Assembly: GCA_002398485.1 (NCBI GenBank)
Contig: DGYV01000014.1
Span: forward strand, 6,549-22,543
Reading direction: 5' to 3'
Origin: Peptococcaceae bacterium UBA4997
GTDB taxonomy: Bacteria > Bacillota > Dehalobacteriia > UBA4068 > UBA4997
DNA length: 15,995 nucleotides
The position numbers and the translations under genes were made by a program. Positions 7,209 to 14,340 of this stretch are shown piece after piece. How positions within the stretch are numbered: position 1 is the stretch's first letter; each line of letters starts with the position of its first letter. The notes under the pieces are model-generated. The model made no database searches. It saw only the letters and a program-made list of their open reading frames with translations, and had not been told where the DNA came from.

Positions 7209-7296
7209 TAGCCCTTTCCTCTCCAAATCGTTTATAATAATTTAATTTTATATCCTTTGTTAGCTTAATTTCTGTTCAACAACATAATAAATAAAC

Positions 7297-7314
7297 CCAA
7301 AACAGCAGTTTTGG
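7297..7314 (-). terminator. Possible weak terminator between argS and pyrG
   Basis: CCAAAAC / GTTTTGG with a 4-base loop, followed on the minus strand by GGTTTATTTATT. The stem is short and A/T-rich, so it may only attenuate, leaving argS and pyrG partly co-transcribed. Confidence 0.35.
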
Positions 7315-7350
7315 AAAATATCTTTTACCACTTACGGCCAACAAATAAAC

Positions 7351-9033
7351 TTACATATGTGCAGGTGAGGCAACTCCTATAAGGGTAAGCGCGCGAGCAA
7401 TGCAAAGCGCCGAGGCCTTGCAAAGTGCCAGCCTTGCTATTTGCAGATCCTTTTCCACACCCAAAACCCTGCAATTACCATAAAAAGCATGGAAAATACC
7501 CGCCAGATCCAAGGCATACACGGGTAGCCTATGCGGCTCCAAATTCAGCGCGGCATAAGCGATTTCATCCGGCAGATCCAAAAGCTTGCGTATCAGTATA
7601 TCTTCACTTTCCTCTTTAAGAAGATCAAATTTTATTTCCTTAAGATTAGGCAGCTTAATGCCCTGTTCTTCAGCTTGTGCCAAAATGCTGCAAATACGCG
7701 CATGCGCATACTGTACATAATAAACAGGGTTATCGGAGCTTTCACTTTTTGCCAAATCCAAATCAAAGTCCATTTGGCTGTCGGCACTGCGCATGGCAAA
7801 AAAGAAGCGCGCGGCATCCACGCCTACCTCATCCATCAATTCCTCCAGCGTTACATAAGTGCCCGCCCTTTTGGACATCCGCATGATTTCGCCGCCTTGA
7901 AACAGGCGCACTAACTGCATCAAAATAACATCTAGGTTTTTAGAGTCATAACCCAAAGCATCTACACCCGCTTTCAGTCTGGCCACATGGCCGTGATGAT
8001 CCGCCCCCCAAATGTTTATTACCTGTTCAAAACCGCGTTCGAATTTATTTTTATGGTAAGCTATATCCGCCGCATAATAAGTTGGAATACCGTTGGCACG
8101 TACCAAAACCTCTGCCTTTTCAGCGCCAAAACTATCAGCCTTGAACCACAAGGCACCTTCTTTTTCCTCTATATAGCCCTTATCAGCCAGTTCCTCCACC
8201 ACTTCGCTTACAGCACCCGAATCATGCAGGGATTGCTCACTGAACCAAACATCGTAATTTACACCAAAACGCTCAAGCCCCGCTTTGATGGCAGTGATTT
8301 TTTTATCCAGTGCATAACGGGTAAATACTTCACGCCTTAGATCCGAGGCCGTATTAAGGTATTTATCGCCAAATTCTTTTATAAAAGCATGCATGGTGCG
8401 CTGAACATCTTCCCCATGATAGCCATCTTCAGGGAAGGGCACATTTTCACCCAATTCCTGCAAATAACGAGCCTCTAAAGAAAGACCGAATTTTTCAATT
8501 TGATTACCTGCATCATTCACATAAAATTCCCGTTCCACCTCATAGCCGGCCGCTTGCATAACAGATGCCAGGCTATCACCTATGGCAGCGCCGCGCGCAT
8601 TGCCCATATGCAATTCACCTGTAGGGTTGGCACTTACAAATTCTACTTGTACCTTTTTGCCTTTACCGGCATTGGAATCACCGTAATGTTCGCCTTCCAG
8701 TAAAATAGCCGTTAAACCAGGGTTGAGCCAACCTGCAGACATGGTAAAATTAATAAAACCTGCGCCTGCTACTTCTGCTTTTTCGGCCAGGGTATCACTG
8801 AGATCCAAATGATTTATCAAAATTTCGCCTATTTTGCGAGGATTCATGTGCGCCTGCTTTGCCAAAAGCATAGCCAAATTACCCGCAAAATCGCCATGGC
8901 TGCGTTCCCTGGGAACTTCAATAACGAAATCAGGCAGTATATCAAAGCTTATTTCAGCATCATTCTTAGCTAAAATTGCTGCCTGTTTCAGTTTTTCGTA
9001 AAGATTTTCCTTAATTTCCTTAATCCAACTCAT
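7351..9033 (-). CDS. argS: Arginyl-tRNA synthetase
   Basis: Class I aminoacyl-tRNA synthetase that charges tRNA-Arg in the cytosol. The 560 residues match the usual length. The N-terminal Arg-tRNA-synthetase add-on domain (about 1-100, with PRERSHGDFAGNLAM at 41-55) precedes the Rossmann catalytic core, whose HIGH-type motif is ANPTGELHMGNARGA (135-149). Further core motifs are REFYVNDAGNQ (168-178), INIWGADHHGH (339-349) and the KMSK-type loop MRMSKRAGTYV (384-394). A helical DALR anticodon-binding domain closes the protein, ending in SPAHM. The start is fixed by GGAGGAAACT directly before ATG. An extended -10 promoter lies 40 bases upstream and pyrG follows downstream on the same strand. 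Nothing appears missing. Confidence 0.96.
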   Translation of the reverse strand: MSWIKEIKENLYEKLKQAAILAKNDAEISFDILPDFVIEVPRERSHGDFAGNLAMLLAKQAHMNPRKIGEILINHLDLSDTLAEKAEVAGAGFINFTMSAGWLNPGLTAILLEGEHYGDSNAGKGKKVQVEFVSANPTGELHMGNARGAAIGDSLASVMQAAGYEVEREFYVNDAGNQIEKFGLSLEARYLQELGENVPFPEDGYHGEDVQRTMHAFIKEFGDKYLNTASDLRREVFTRYALDKKITAIKAGLERFGVNYDVWFSEQSLHDSGAVSEVVEELADKGYIEEKEGALWFKADSFGAEKAEVLVRANGIPTYYAADIAYHKNKFERGFEQVINIWGADHHGHVARLKAGVDALGYDSKNLDVILMQLVRLFQGGEIMRMSKRAGTYVTLEELMDEVGVDAARFFFAMRSADSQMDFDLDLAKSESSDNPVYYVQYAHARICSILAQAEEQGIKLPNLKEIKFDLLKEESEDILIRKLLDLPDEIAYAALNLEPHRLPVYALDLAGIFHAFYGNCRVLGVEKDLQIARLALCKASALCIARALTLIGVASPAHM

Positions 9034-9071
9034 AGTTTCCTCCAGTTTAAAAATTATCTAAACTGTTCTTT

Positions 9072-9080
9072 ATTATATCA
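9072..9080 (-). promoter_or_regulatory. Extended -10 promoter for argS
   Basis: On the minus strand the bases read TGATATAAT, a perfect extended -10 identical to the one ahead of the FemAB gene. A start near 9065 gives a leader of about 30 bases to the argS ATG, too short for a T-box. No clear -35 is seen. Confidence 0.5.
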
Positions 9081-9173
9081 TTAAATAAAAAAAAAAGAAA
9101 TGCCGTATAACAGGTAAAATAACTTTTTCAACAAAAACCTTAAACTTTTAAGATTAATTTTTGTCAAATAAAA

Positions 9174-9200
9174 AAGGAACGGTAAAAAATACCGCTCCTT
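9174..9200 (-). terminator. Terminator of the ECF sigma / anti-sigma operon
   Basis: Minus-strand RNA forms AAGGAGCGGUA / UACCGUUCCUU with one G-U pair and a 5-base loop, then a U-rich tail (TTTTATTTG after the stem). The same bases give a mismatch on the plus strand, so it acts for the minus-strand operon ending at 9220. Confidence 0.8.
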
Positions 9201-9219
9201 AAACAAAGCTTTTTTTATT

Positions 9220-10407
9220 TTATGGCAGCTCAGCCGTAAACAAGCTATTGTAGGTTTTGCCGCTTTCCTTTGCTAAAAATGCTATGGTTTGATTATCGTT
9301 GAACCATAATACATCCGTAACTACGGAATCATAAACTTTGAACACCTGTTTTTCCAAAGGATAGCCCACATAAAGGCTGCCCGCCTCATCAGTGAACATT
9401 AGTTTGCTGCCGTTTGGCGACCAGGCAAGCAGGCTACCGCCCCCATCCTCGCTTAAAAGATAGGGCTCATCAATAAGGGCTCCACTGACCCATAAACCAG
9501 GGTTTTCACCGCGCACATTAGAGGCCTGCAATGATTTATCGGGTGAAAAAATAACAGTGTTTACGGCATAGGTAGCGCAGGCATTACGCAATACCTCGGT
9601 AGTTTGTGATCCATCCGTTACCGTGAAAACACTTAGGCATTCGGGTTCTGCCGCTTTTTCAACGGAAGCCTTCCAAAGCGCTAATTCTTGATTTTCATAG
9701 GTATAAAAACCAATTTCACTTTTGCCCGATGCATGAATCCCGTAAATATCGCTTTTATCATAATTTGCCAATAAACGAATATGCAGGCTGCCTACAGCCT
9801 CTGTACCGAAGCTGGCTTGCGGCAACAAGCTTAAGCCTTCGCCGGGCGTAGGTTTTTCTGGCACAATGGCTTCGGGTTTTGTACCCACATTATTTACCGC
9901 AGTATTATTAGGCTTTTTAGAATCGGCTGCGGCCAGTAAAGTTTCCGCTATTTGAGTATTATTTGAAACAGGTATATTGTTATCACTATCCGTTATGGCA
10001 GGTTCAGTTACTGCAGGCGGATTTTCAACAACCTCAATAGGAGTTACAGGTACATTGTTACCCATGGTGCTTATACCTAATATCAAGGCAAAAGCTGCGG
10101 CAACCGTACCCAACCCCGCAAAAGCAGCACGGCGGGGAAAACGTAACACTTTGGTTTGGGGAGCCCCAAACGCAGCCTCCCTTACAGGCAGGCTTGCCAT
10201 GACACGCGCGCTGAAATCCGCAGGCGGTTCAATAGGAGCAAAAACTCCCTGCAAGCCTGCTTCCAAAGCTTTGGCTTCCGCCAGCAAGGCCGCACAATCA
10301 GCACAGCCCTTTATATGTTCTTCCAAAAGGGCGGCGGCTTCGGCATCCAGCATACCGTCCAAATAGCTGTAGATTTGTTTTTGATATTTAAGACAATCCG
10401 CGAACAC
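9220..10407 (-). CDS. Membrane-bound zinc anti-sigma factor with extracytoplasmic sensor domain
   Basis: Predicted to hold the upstream-encoded ECF sigma factor inactive at the membrane until an envelope signal arrives. I prefer a GTG start at 10407, eight bases after AAGGGGG and two bases after the sigma stop codon; an ATG at 10431 overlaps the sigma gene and lacks a ribosome site. From the GTG it has 395 residues. The cytosolic N terminus carries the ZAS motif with C5 and HIKGCADC (H31, C35, C38). One membrane helix (about 93-115, AAFAGLGTVAAAFALILGIS) follows. A Pro/Asn/Thr-rich linker leads to a C-terminal domain with propeller-like pieces (VIFSPDKSL, LAWSPNGSKLMFTDEAGSLY, VLWFNDNQTIAFLAKESG), suggesting a beta-propeller-type outer domain. 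The ligand or stress sensed is unknown. The operon ends at the hairpin at 9174-9200. Confidence 0.85.
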   Translation of the reverse strand: MFADCLKYQKQIYSYLDGMLDAEAAALLEEHIKGCADCAALLAEAKALEAGLQGVFAPIEPPADFSARVMASLPVREAAFGAPQTKVLRFPRRAAFAGLGTVAAAFALILGISTMGNNVPVTPIEVVENPPAVTEPAITDSDNNIPVSNNTQIAETLLAAADSKKPNNTAVNNVGTKPEAIVPEKPTPGEGLSLLPQASFGTEAVGSLHIRLLANYDKSDIYGIHASGKSEIGFYTYENQELALWKASVEKAAEPECLSVFTVTDGSQTTEVLRNACATYAVNTVIFSPDKSLQASNVRGENPGLWVSGALIDEPYLLSEDGGGSLLAWSPNGSKLMFTDEAGSLYVGYPLEKQVFKVYDSVVTDVLWFNDNQTIAFLAKESGKTYNSLFTAELP

Positions 10408-10409
10408 CG

Positions 10410-10976
10410 TTAACGCCCCCTTCCCGTACATTCTTTTAATTTTTTTTGCAGCATTTGCTTGCCCCTAAAAAGCCTGGTTTCAATTGTGGAAACGGGCAAT
10501 TCCAAATAAACGCCTATTTCCTGATAGCTTAGTTCCTTAACATAACGCAGGTAAATAGGCTCGCGAAACTTATCGGGTAAAGACAGGATAGCTTCGTCGA
10601 TCATTTCACCCAGTTCTTTATTATAATATGCTGCTTCAGGCTGATTTGCTATGTTATCTGTATCAGCTATGATTTCTGCGATACTGTCCAAATCCGTTGC
10701 TGCTTTCGGCTTCTTTTGTAAAACATTTATACAAGTATTGTGCGCCACCCGATACATCCAGGAAAAAAACTTTTTATTCGCGTCATAACGCCCCAGTGCT
10801 TTATAAACTTGTATAAAAGCTTCCTGAGCCAAATCCGCCGCTTCGTTGTAATCGCCGCAAAGCCTGTATGCCAAGCTAAAAATTTGCTTTTCATAACGCT
10901 TTACCAGTACTTCAAAGGCGGAATCATCACCGTTTTGGCACAGCCTCGCCAATTCCTCATCAAGGAGGTATGGCAT
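10410..10976 (-). CDS. ECF (group 4) RNA polymerase sigma factor, SigW/RpoE type
   Basis: Alternative sigma factor that directs RNA polymerase to a stress or envelope regulon. The 188 residues show sigma region 2 (about 20-88: FEVLVKRYEKQIFSLAYRL, then DLAQEAFIQVYKALGRYD and FFSWMYRVAHN) and region 4 (about 126-180: ILSLPDKFREPIYLRYVKEL, then SYQEIGVYLELPVSTIETRL) joined by an acidic linker. There is no region 1.1 or 3, as expected for ECF factors. AGGAGG lies seven bases before the ATG. The next gene is its anti-sigma factor, two bases away from the preferred start, indicating translational coupling. Such operons are often autoregulated, but I could not identify a definite ECF-type promoter upstream. 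The regulon is unknown. Confidence 0.93.
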   Translation of the reverse strand: MPYLLDEELARLCQNGDDSAFEVLVKRYEKQIFSLAYRLCGDYNEAADLAQEAFIQVYKALGRYDANKKFFSWMYRVAHNTCINVLQKKPKAATDLDSIAEIIADTDNIANQPEAAYYNKELGEMIDEAILSLPDKFREPIYLRYVKELSYQEIGVYLELPVSTIETRLFRGKQMLQKKLKECTGRGR

Positions 10977-11312
10977 ATTTTATCCTCCTATGTCATAAAT
11001 ACAAATTCTTATGTTAAAAACTTGCAAAAATCTTGAATTATTTTTTATCTTACCTGTTTAAGCTCACACAACACAACAATTTTTACCAAAAATATACTTT
11101 TTTATTTTAGCAAAGTGTATACATCTATTTTACCATAAATACTGCCATTATTTAATCTTTTTTGCTAGTATATATTCAAAAATTATACCAAAAAAACTAA
11201 ATATTGGCTTATTTTTAAATATAATCCATTAATTTGTCAGTTTTTGTCAGGAGGATTTAGCACCAAAAAGGTTATATATATATCTTAAAACTTTATTTAA
11301 GGTAGGTTTATT
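10977..11312. other. Divergent intergenic region between the sigma operon and the HD-GYP-like gene
   Basis: AT-rich gap of 336 bases without a credible ORF. It must hold promoters for both directions. On the plus strand TATAAT occurs at 11220-11225, about 90 bases before the next start codon, but without a matching -35 or TG extension, so it is only a weak candidate. No strong inverted repeat was seen. Confidence 0.5.
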
Positions 11313-12434
11313 ATGACACAAACACAAATAGCAAATAATATACAACTTCATTATCTTACAGGGCTTCCAAGCAGGGATAACTTATACAACGATATTGCTT
11401 CACAGCCAAAGGGCAACCTGCATTTATTGCTTTTCAGCATTGCCGGTTTCCCCTACCTTAATTTACCCCCTTGGGAGAACGACCGACTTATTGTAAAAAC
11501 AGCACAAATGCTTTCGGAAATGCTGCCTGAAGGCGCTGCGCTTTATCAATGGCGAGATTACAGCTTTGCCGTTTTATTGCCCTATTATAACCTTGTTTTC
11601 AGCCAGAAATGGCAGAATCAGGTATTGACAAAAGCAGAGCAGATAAAATTGCCTGCCCATATTTTGGAACACTTCAGTTTGCTTTCAACCATGGTTTCCT
11701 CACCCCCCATACCCATGCCCAAATTTTTGCAGGAAGCAGAAACAGGCCTGCAAGCGGCCATTCAAAGCTTTAGGGATTTTTCCTTTTTCAACTTATCTTC
11801 TTCATCACCTATTTTTTCTTCATCCTCCCCAATTGCCTCTTCAGCCAAGGCAAAGGAATATATACAATTTGCCTTGGCTCGCTTGTGGGCAAAAGATCCT
11901 TATTTTATTTATTTACATAATGCTTCGGCAATTTACGCCAAAGCCCTTGCCGTACAACTGGACTTAAGTGCCGAAAATATAAAACACTTGGCTACCGCTG
12001 CGCTTTGGCAGGATGTTGCCATGAATGAACTGCCCTTGAACGTATTATGCGGTTCAGAGCCCTTACAAAACTGTGATTGGCAGCAAATAAAAAAACACCC
12101 CGTAATCGGAGCAGAACTTTTGAAATATTTGAATATGGATGAAGCGGTTTGCGAAGCCATACGTTACCACCACGAAAACTGGAACAGTGGGGGTTACCCC
12201 AATCAATTAAAGGGCACAGATATACCCATAAATGCCCGTATCCTGCGGATTTGCACAAGCTGGGCCTCTTTACAACTACCACGCCCCTGGCGCAATGCTT
12301 GCAATATGGTTGAGGCTTTAACTGTTATTCAAAAAGGTTCGGGGATATATTACGACCCTGCCCTGGTTAAAGAATTTCGTAACATAGTAAACAGCTTGGC
12401 AGCACCCCAGGCTTCATTGCTCGCTATAACCTAA
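11313..12434 (+). CDS. Degenerate GGDEF plus degenerate HD-GYP domain protein
   Basis: Looks like a cyclic-di-GMP-type signalling protein whose enzymatic residues have gone. AGGTAGG lies six bases before the ATG. Of 373 residues, the N-terminal part (about 13-130) resembles a GGDEF domain: it opens with LTGLPSRDNLY (15-25), and WRDYSFAVLLP (80-90) stands where RxGGDEFAVLLP is expected, so the GGDEF loop is lost. A Ser-rich linker (SSSSPIFSSSSPIASS, 162-177) follows. The C-terminal part (about 185-360) is HD-GYP-like: H202, KHP (261-263), HHENWNSGGYP (286-296), KGTDIPINARI (300-310) and GSGIYYDPALV (342-352). The central HDIGK motif reads QDVAM (233-237), losing the metal His, and the later DAYDAL-type Asp is also lost (CTSWASL). 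It is probably a sensor or scaffold rather than an enzyme. Its 3' end overlaps the convergent phospholipase-like gene by 21 bases. Confidence 0.82.
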   Translation: MTQTQIANNIQLHYLTGLPSRDNLYNDIASQPKGNLHLLLFSIAGFPYLNLPPWENDRLIVKTAQMLSEMLPEGAALYQWRDYSFAVLLPYYNLVFSQKWQNQVLTKAEQIKLPAHILEHFSLLSTMVSSPPIPMPKFLQEAETGLQAAIQSFRDFSFFNLSSSSPIFSSSSPIASSAKAKEYIQFALARLWAKDPYFIYLHNASAIYAKALAVQLDLSAENIKHLATAALWQDVAMNELPLNVLCGSEPLQNCDWQQIKKHPVIGAELLKYLNMDEAVCEAIRYHHENWNSGGYPNQLKGTDIPINARILRICTSWASLQLPRPWRNACNMVEALTVIQKGSGIYYDPALVKEFRNIVNSLAAPQASLLAIT

Positions 12435-13331
12435 ATAATTGCCTTCGGGCAGCAGGCTTATAATCAAATCAAGATTATCCCTACCCTGCCAATATTTACA
12501 AATAAGCGGAAAAAGAACTTCCCCTTTGGTAATAGCTTCCTGGCACAGTTCCCAAAAGCCGCCGTCTTTAACTATTTCTGTAACACCTACCGAAGGGTTT
12601 ACAGGGTACCAATACCAATCCAGCCTGCGGTTACCCCAGCTTAAAAAACCTATGGCCTTGCTAATACCATACATAAGGCCTTTTTTATCTGTCATTTTAT
12701 AAAAGCGCAAATAATCACGGTAAGCAGCTTTGATATTTTCACCGCTGGGCGGCAAAAGCTTGCCCTGCCAAATTTCAGCTATGCCCTCACGGTAAAACTC
12801 AATTATTTCATTTGGTATAGGATAAGGCAAACGCAAAATTTGGTAAATAGACTGGCGCTCCTTTCGCACCACATCCGCAAACACATCTGCCGCTTCAAAT
12901 TCCTTATATACCAGCATATCCAACTCTATTTCCAGCCTAGTATGCTTATTTTGGCCTATACTTTTGATTGGTGAAACTAAGGAATATACCAGGGGATGAA
13001 CCGTATTATCCACCAAAAAATGTGCCAAAACCCCCAAAACATAAGCAGCCAGCTTTTCATAGCTTTCGCCTTTATTTTTTAATTTTTTTACTCTTTTGAT
13101 GCCCCAAATCAAAAATTCATGGCATTTTTCACGATGCAAACGGCTGCTTACATCATAGCGACTGGCTAAAAAGACATGTTCCCAGTGATGATAAAGGAAA
13201 AAGTCCGGCCCCTGACAACCTATTTGAAAGCAGGGTACAGACTCCAAAGGCAATATATCCTCCGGATAATCATAAAACACACTTTTTAACATTTCCTCAC
13301 CCAGCAAAAGGTGAGTCCAGGCATTGGGCAT
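12414..13331 (-). CDS. Zinc-dependent phospholipase C family protein
   Basis: Member of the family annotated as zinc-dependent phospholipase C (S1/P1-like helical fold); true substrate unknown. The 305-residue protein starts after a GGGGGA site, six bases before ATG. Candidate metal ligands seen are H7 in NAWTHLLLGE, D43 in GCQGPDFFLYHHW with H48/H49, and H104, D108 and H112 in VLGVLAHFLVDNTVHPLVY, the pattern that defines the family. There is no signal peptide, so unlike the clostridial toxin-type enzymes it is probably cytosolic. It runs toward the HD-GYP-like gene and overlaps its end by 21 bases. The hairpin at 13356-13387 lies just upstream and leaves little room for a separate promoter, so expression may depend on readthrough from the Gin-like gene or on a promoter overlapping the hairpin. 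Confidence 0.8.
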   Translation of the reverse strand: MPNAWTHLLLGEEMLKSVFYDYPEDILPLESVPCFQIGCQGPDFFLYHHWEHVFLASRYDVSSRLHREKCHEFLIWGIKRVKKLKNKGESYEKLAAYVLGVLAHFLVDNTVHPLVYSLVSPIKSIGQNKHTRLEIELDMLVYKEFEAADVFADVVRKERQSIYQILRLPYPIPNEIIEFYREGIAEIWQGKLLPPSGENIKAAYRDYLRFYKMTDKKGLMYGISKAIGFLSWGNRRLDWYWYPVNPSVGVTEIVKDGGFWELCQEAITKGEVLFPLICKYWQGRDNLDLIISLLPEGNYLGYSEQ

Positions 13332-13355
13332 TTTGTTTCCCCCAATTTACAAAAT

Positions 13356-13387
13356 AAATATAGGACGATCTTCATCGCCCTATATTT
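13356..13387 (-). terminator. Hairpin terminator or attenuator after the Gin-like gene
   Basis: On the minus strand AAATATAGGGCGAT and ATCGTCCTATATTT pair along 14 positions (one G-U) around a 4-base loop, followed by ATTTATTTTG. It lies 70 bases after the Gin-like stop and 25 bases before the phospholipase-like start codon. Confidence 0.6.
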
Positions 13388-13456
13388 CTACATATATAAG
13401 CCTGCTTCCTTTATATTTGCTTTTTTATTTTGTATTCATGGTCGGGCGTCCTACAG

Positions 13457-13663
13457 CTAGATAATTTTTTTGCTTAAAGGAGCAAGCCTAACCATCATTT
13501 GCGGATAATCAGGTGTTTTTGCCTGCAAATTACAAATTTCCGCTTCGCAATCCAAACAAATAAATTTGCCTTTTATATAAATACCACCGTGCATCCCCTC
13601 TTTGTGTACCTTGCCGCAAATAAAACAAACCGGCAATATAACACCATCCACCACACCCACCAC
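13457..13663 (-). CDS. Gin (CsfB)-like anti-sigma-G zinc protein
   Basis: Small protein (68 residues as drawn) resembling Gin/CsfB, which in Bacillus binds and inhibits the forespore sigma factor SigG (and SigE). The recognisable pattern is CFICGK (13-18), a Gly/Ile stretch (GGIYIKGKFICLDCEAEI, 26-43) containing CLDC, then TPDYPQMMVRLAPL, close in spacing to the CxxC / FICxxCE / DY / L signature of CsfB (64 residues). The four cysteines would bind one zinc. The start is uncertain: GTG codons occur at 13663, 13660, 13654 and 13651, and the AAAGGTGG site best suits one of the last two. A hairpin follows downstream. It implies sporulation ability or ancestry. I am fairly but not fully sure of the family, because the protein is short. 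Confidence 0.72.
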   Translation of the reverse strand: MVGVVDGVILPVCFICGKVHKEGMHGGIYIKGKFICLDCEAEICNLQAKTPDYPQMMVRLAPLSKKII

Positions 13664-13750
13664 CTTTTGTTAGGTCATAAATTATCATATGGCGAAAAAT
13701 GTTTTTTTGTGTATGTCTGCCAAAAATAAATTTATGCCGTAGTTTTTAAG

Positions 13751-13781
13751 TATATTATGGCTTAAAAAAACCCATAATATA
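13751..13781. promoter_or_regulatory. Inverted repeat upstream of the small helical gene
   Basis: TATATTATGG (13751-13760) and CCATAATATA (13772-13781) form a perfect 10-bp inverted repeat with an 11-base A-rich spacer, 28 bases before the start codon at 13809. Centre-to-centre spacing of 21 bases (two helical turns) suits a dimeric regulator. It could equally be an RNA hairpin in the leader; no U-tract follows. Confidence 0.45.
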
Positions 13782-13808
13782 ACTAAATTTCATTCAGGCG
13801 GTGATAAT

Positions 13809-14237
13809 ATGGAAATCAACACTCATTTGCTTGGTTATATTTATGAAAATGCCAAAATGGGCGAAAATGCCATCAACCATGTTTTGCCCGCGGTGGAAAA
13901 CATGGATTTACGCGGCGAGCTTTACCAACAAAGGGAAGGATACCGTAATTTTGCCCTTACTGCCGCCAAAGAATTGGCTAAAAACCAGGAAATACCTCCC
14001 AAACCAAAATTACGAACTGAAGCAGGTGCCTATATAGGCATAAAAATGAATACCCTAAAGGATAACAGCCCAAGCCACATAGCTGAAATGACCATCAACG
14101 GCAGCACTATGGGCATAATTCAAATAACCAAAAAAATTAAGGATTTTCCGAAAAGTGATTTTAAAAGCCTAGATCTTGCCAAAAACATTATTACCTTTGA
14201 ACAGCATAATATAGATAATTTAAAAAATTACCTATAA
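13809..14237 (+). CDS. Conserved small helical protein of unknown function
   Basis: 142 residues, no signal peptide or membrane helix, no cysteines. The start follows AGGCGGTGAT with normal spacing. Sequence suggests a helical bundle: YIYENAKMGENAINHVLPAV (10-29), LRGELYQQREGYRNFALTAA (34-53), then MNTLKDNSPSHIAEMTINGS (80-99), TMGIIQITKKI, and a closing helix LAKNIITFEQHNIDNLKNYL. The repeated Glu/His spacing recalls ferritin-like four-helix proteins, but I cannot assign metal ligands. I have seen similar uncharacterised proteins in Clostridia with the conserved SHIAEM...GSTMGI block; no function is known to me. It is transcribed alone, divergent from the Gin-like gene, behind the inverted repeat at 13751-13781, and ends at a shared hairpin. 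Confidence 0.82.
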   Translation: MEINTHLLGYIYENAKMGENAINHVLPAVENMDLRGELYQQREGYRNFALTAAKELAKNQEIPPKPKLRTEAGAYIGIKMNTLKDNSPSHIAEMTINGSTMGIIQITKKIKDFPKSDFKSLDLAKNIITFEQHNIDNLKNYL

Positions 14238-14270
14238 CAATTTAAGTAAAAATATTATTTTGCCAACAAA

Positions 14271-14315
14271 AATACCGCTTCGCCAAAGCTAAAAAGAAGA
14301 TGGCAAAGCGGTATT
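14271..14315. terminator. Bidirectional terminator between the helical gene and pdaB
   Basis: AATACCGCTTCGCCA (14271-14285) pairs with TGGCAAAGCGGTATT (14301-14315) with one mismatch that becomes a G-U pair on the minus strand. T-rich tails follow on both sides (ATTTTATTTTATG rightward; ATTTTTGTTGG on the minus strand). It lies between the two convergent genes. Confidence 0.8.
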
Positions 14316-14340
14316 TTATTTTATGATTTGTTAAATAAGC

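Noticed and set aside
7209..7226. Extended pyrG start (TTG six codons upstream)
   Set aside because: The ATG has GGAGAGG at the right distance and matches the usual CTP synthase N terminus MTKFVFVTGG; the TTG has no ribosome site.
9034..9071. Possible T-box leader for argS
   Set aside because: The extended -10 leaves a leader of only about 30 bases and no T-box sequence is seen.
11100..11175. Inverted TTAGCAAA / TTTGCTAG in the gap upstream of the HD-GYP-like gene
   Set aside because: Short, AT-rich and about 50 bases apart; expected by chance in DNA of this composition.
11793..11845. Tandem-looking TCTTCATC/TCTTCATCC stretch in the HD-GYP-like gene
   Set aside because: It encodes an in-frame Ser-rich linker between domains; too irregular for a microsatellite or CRISPR-type repeat.
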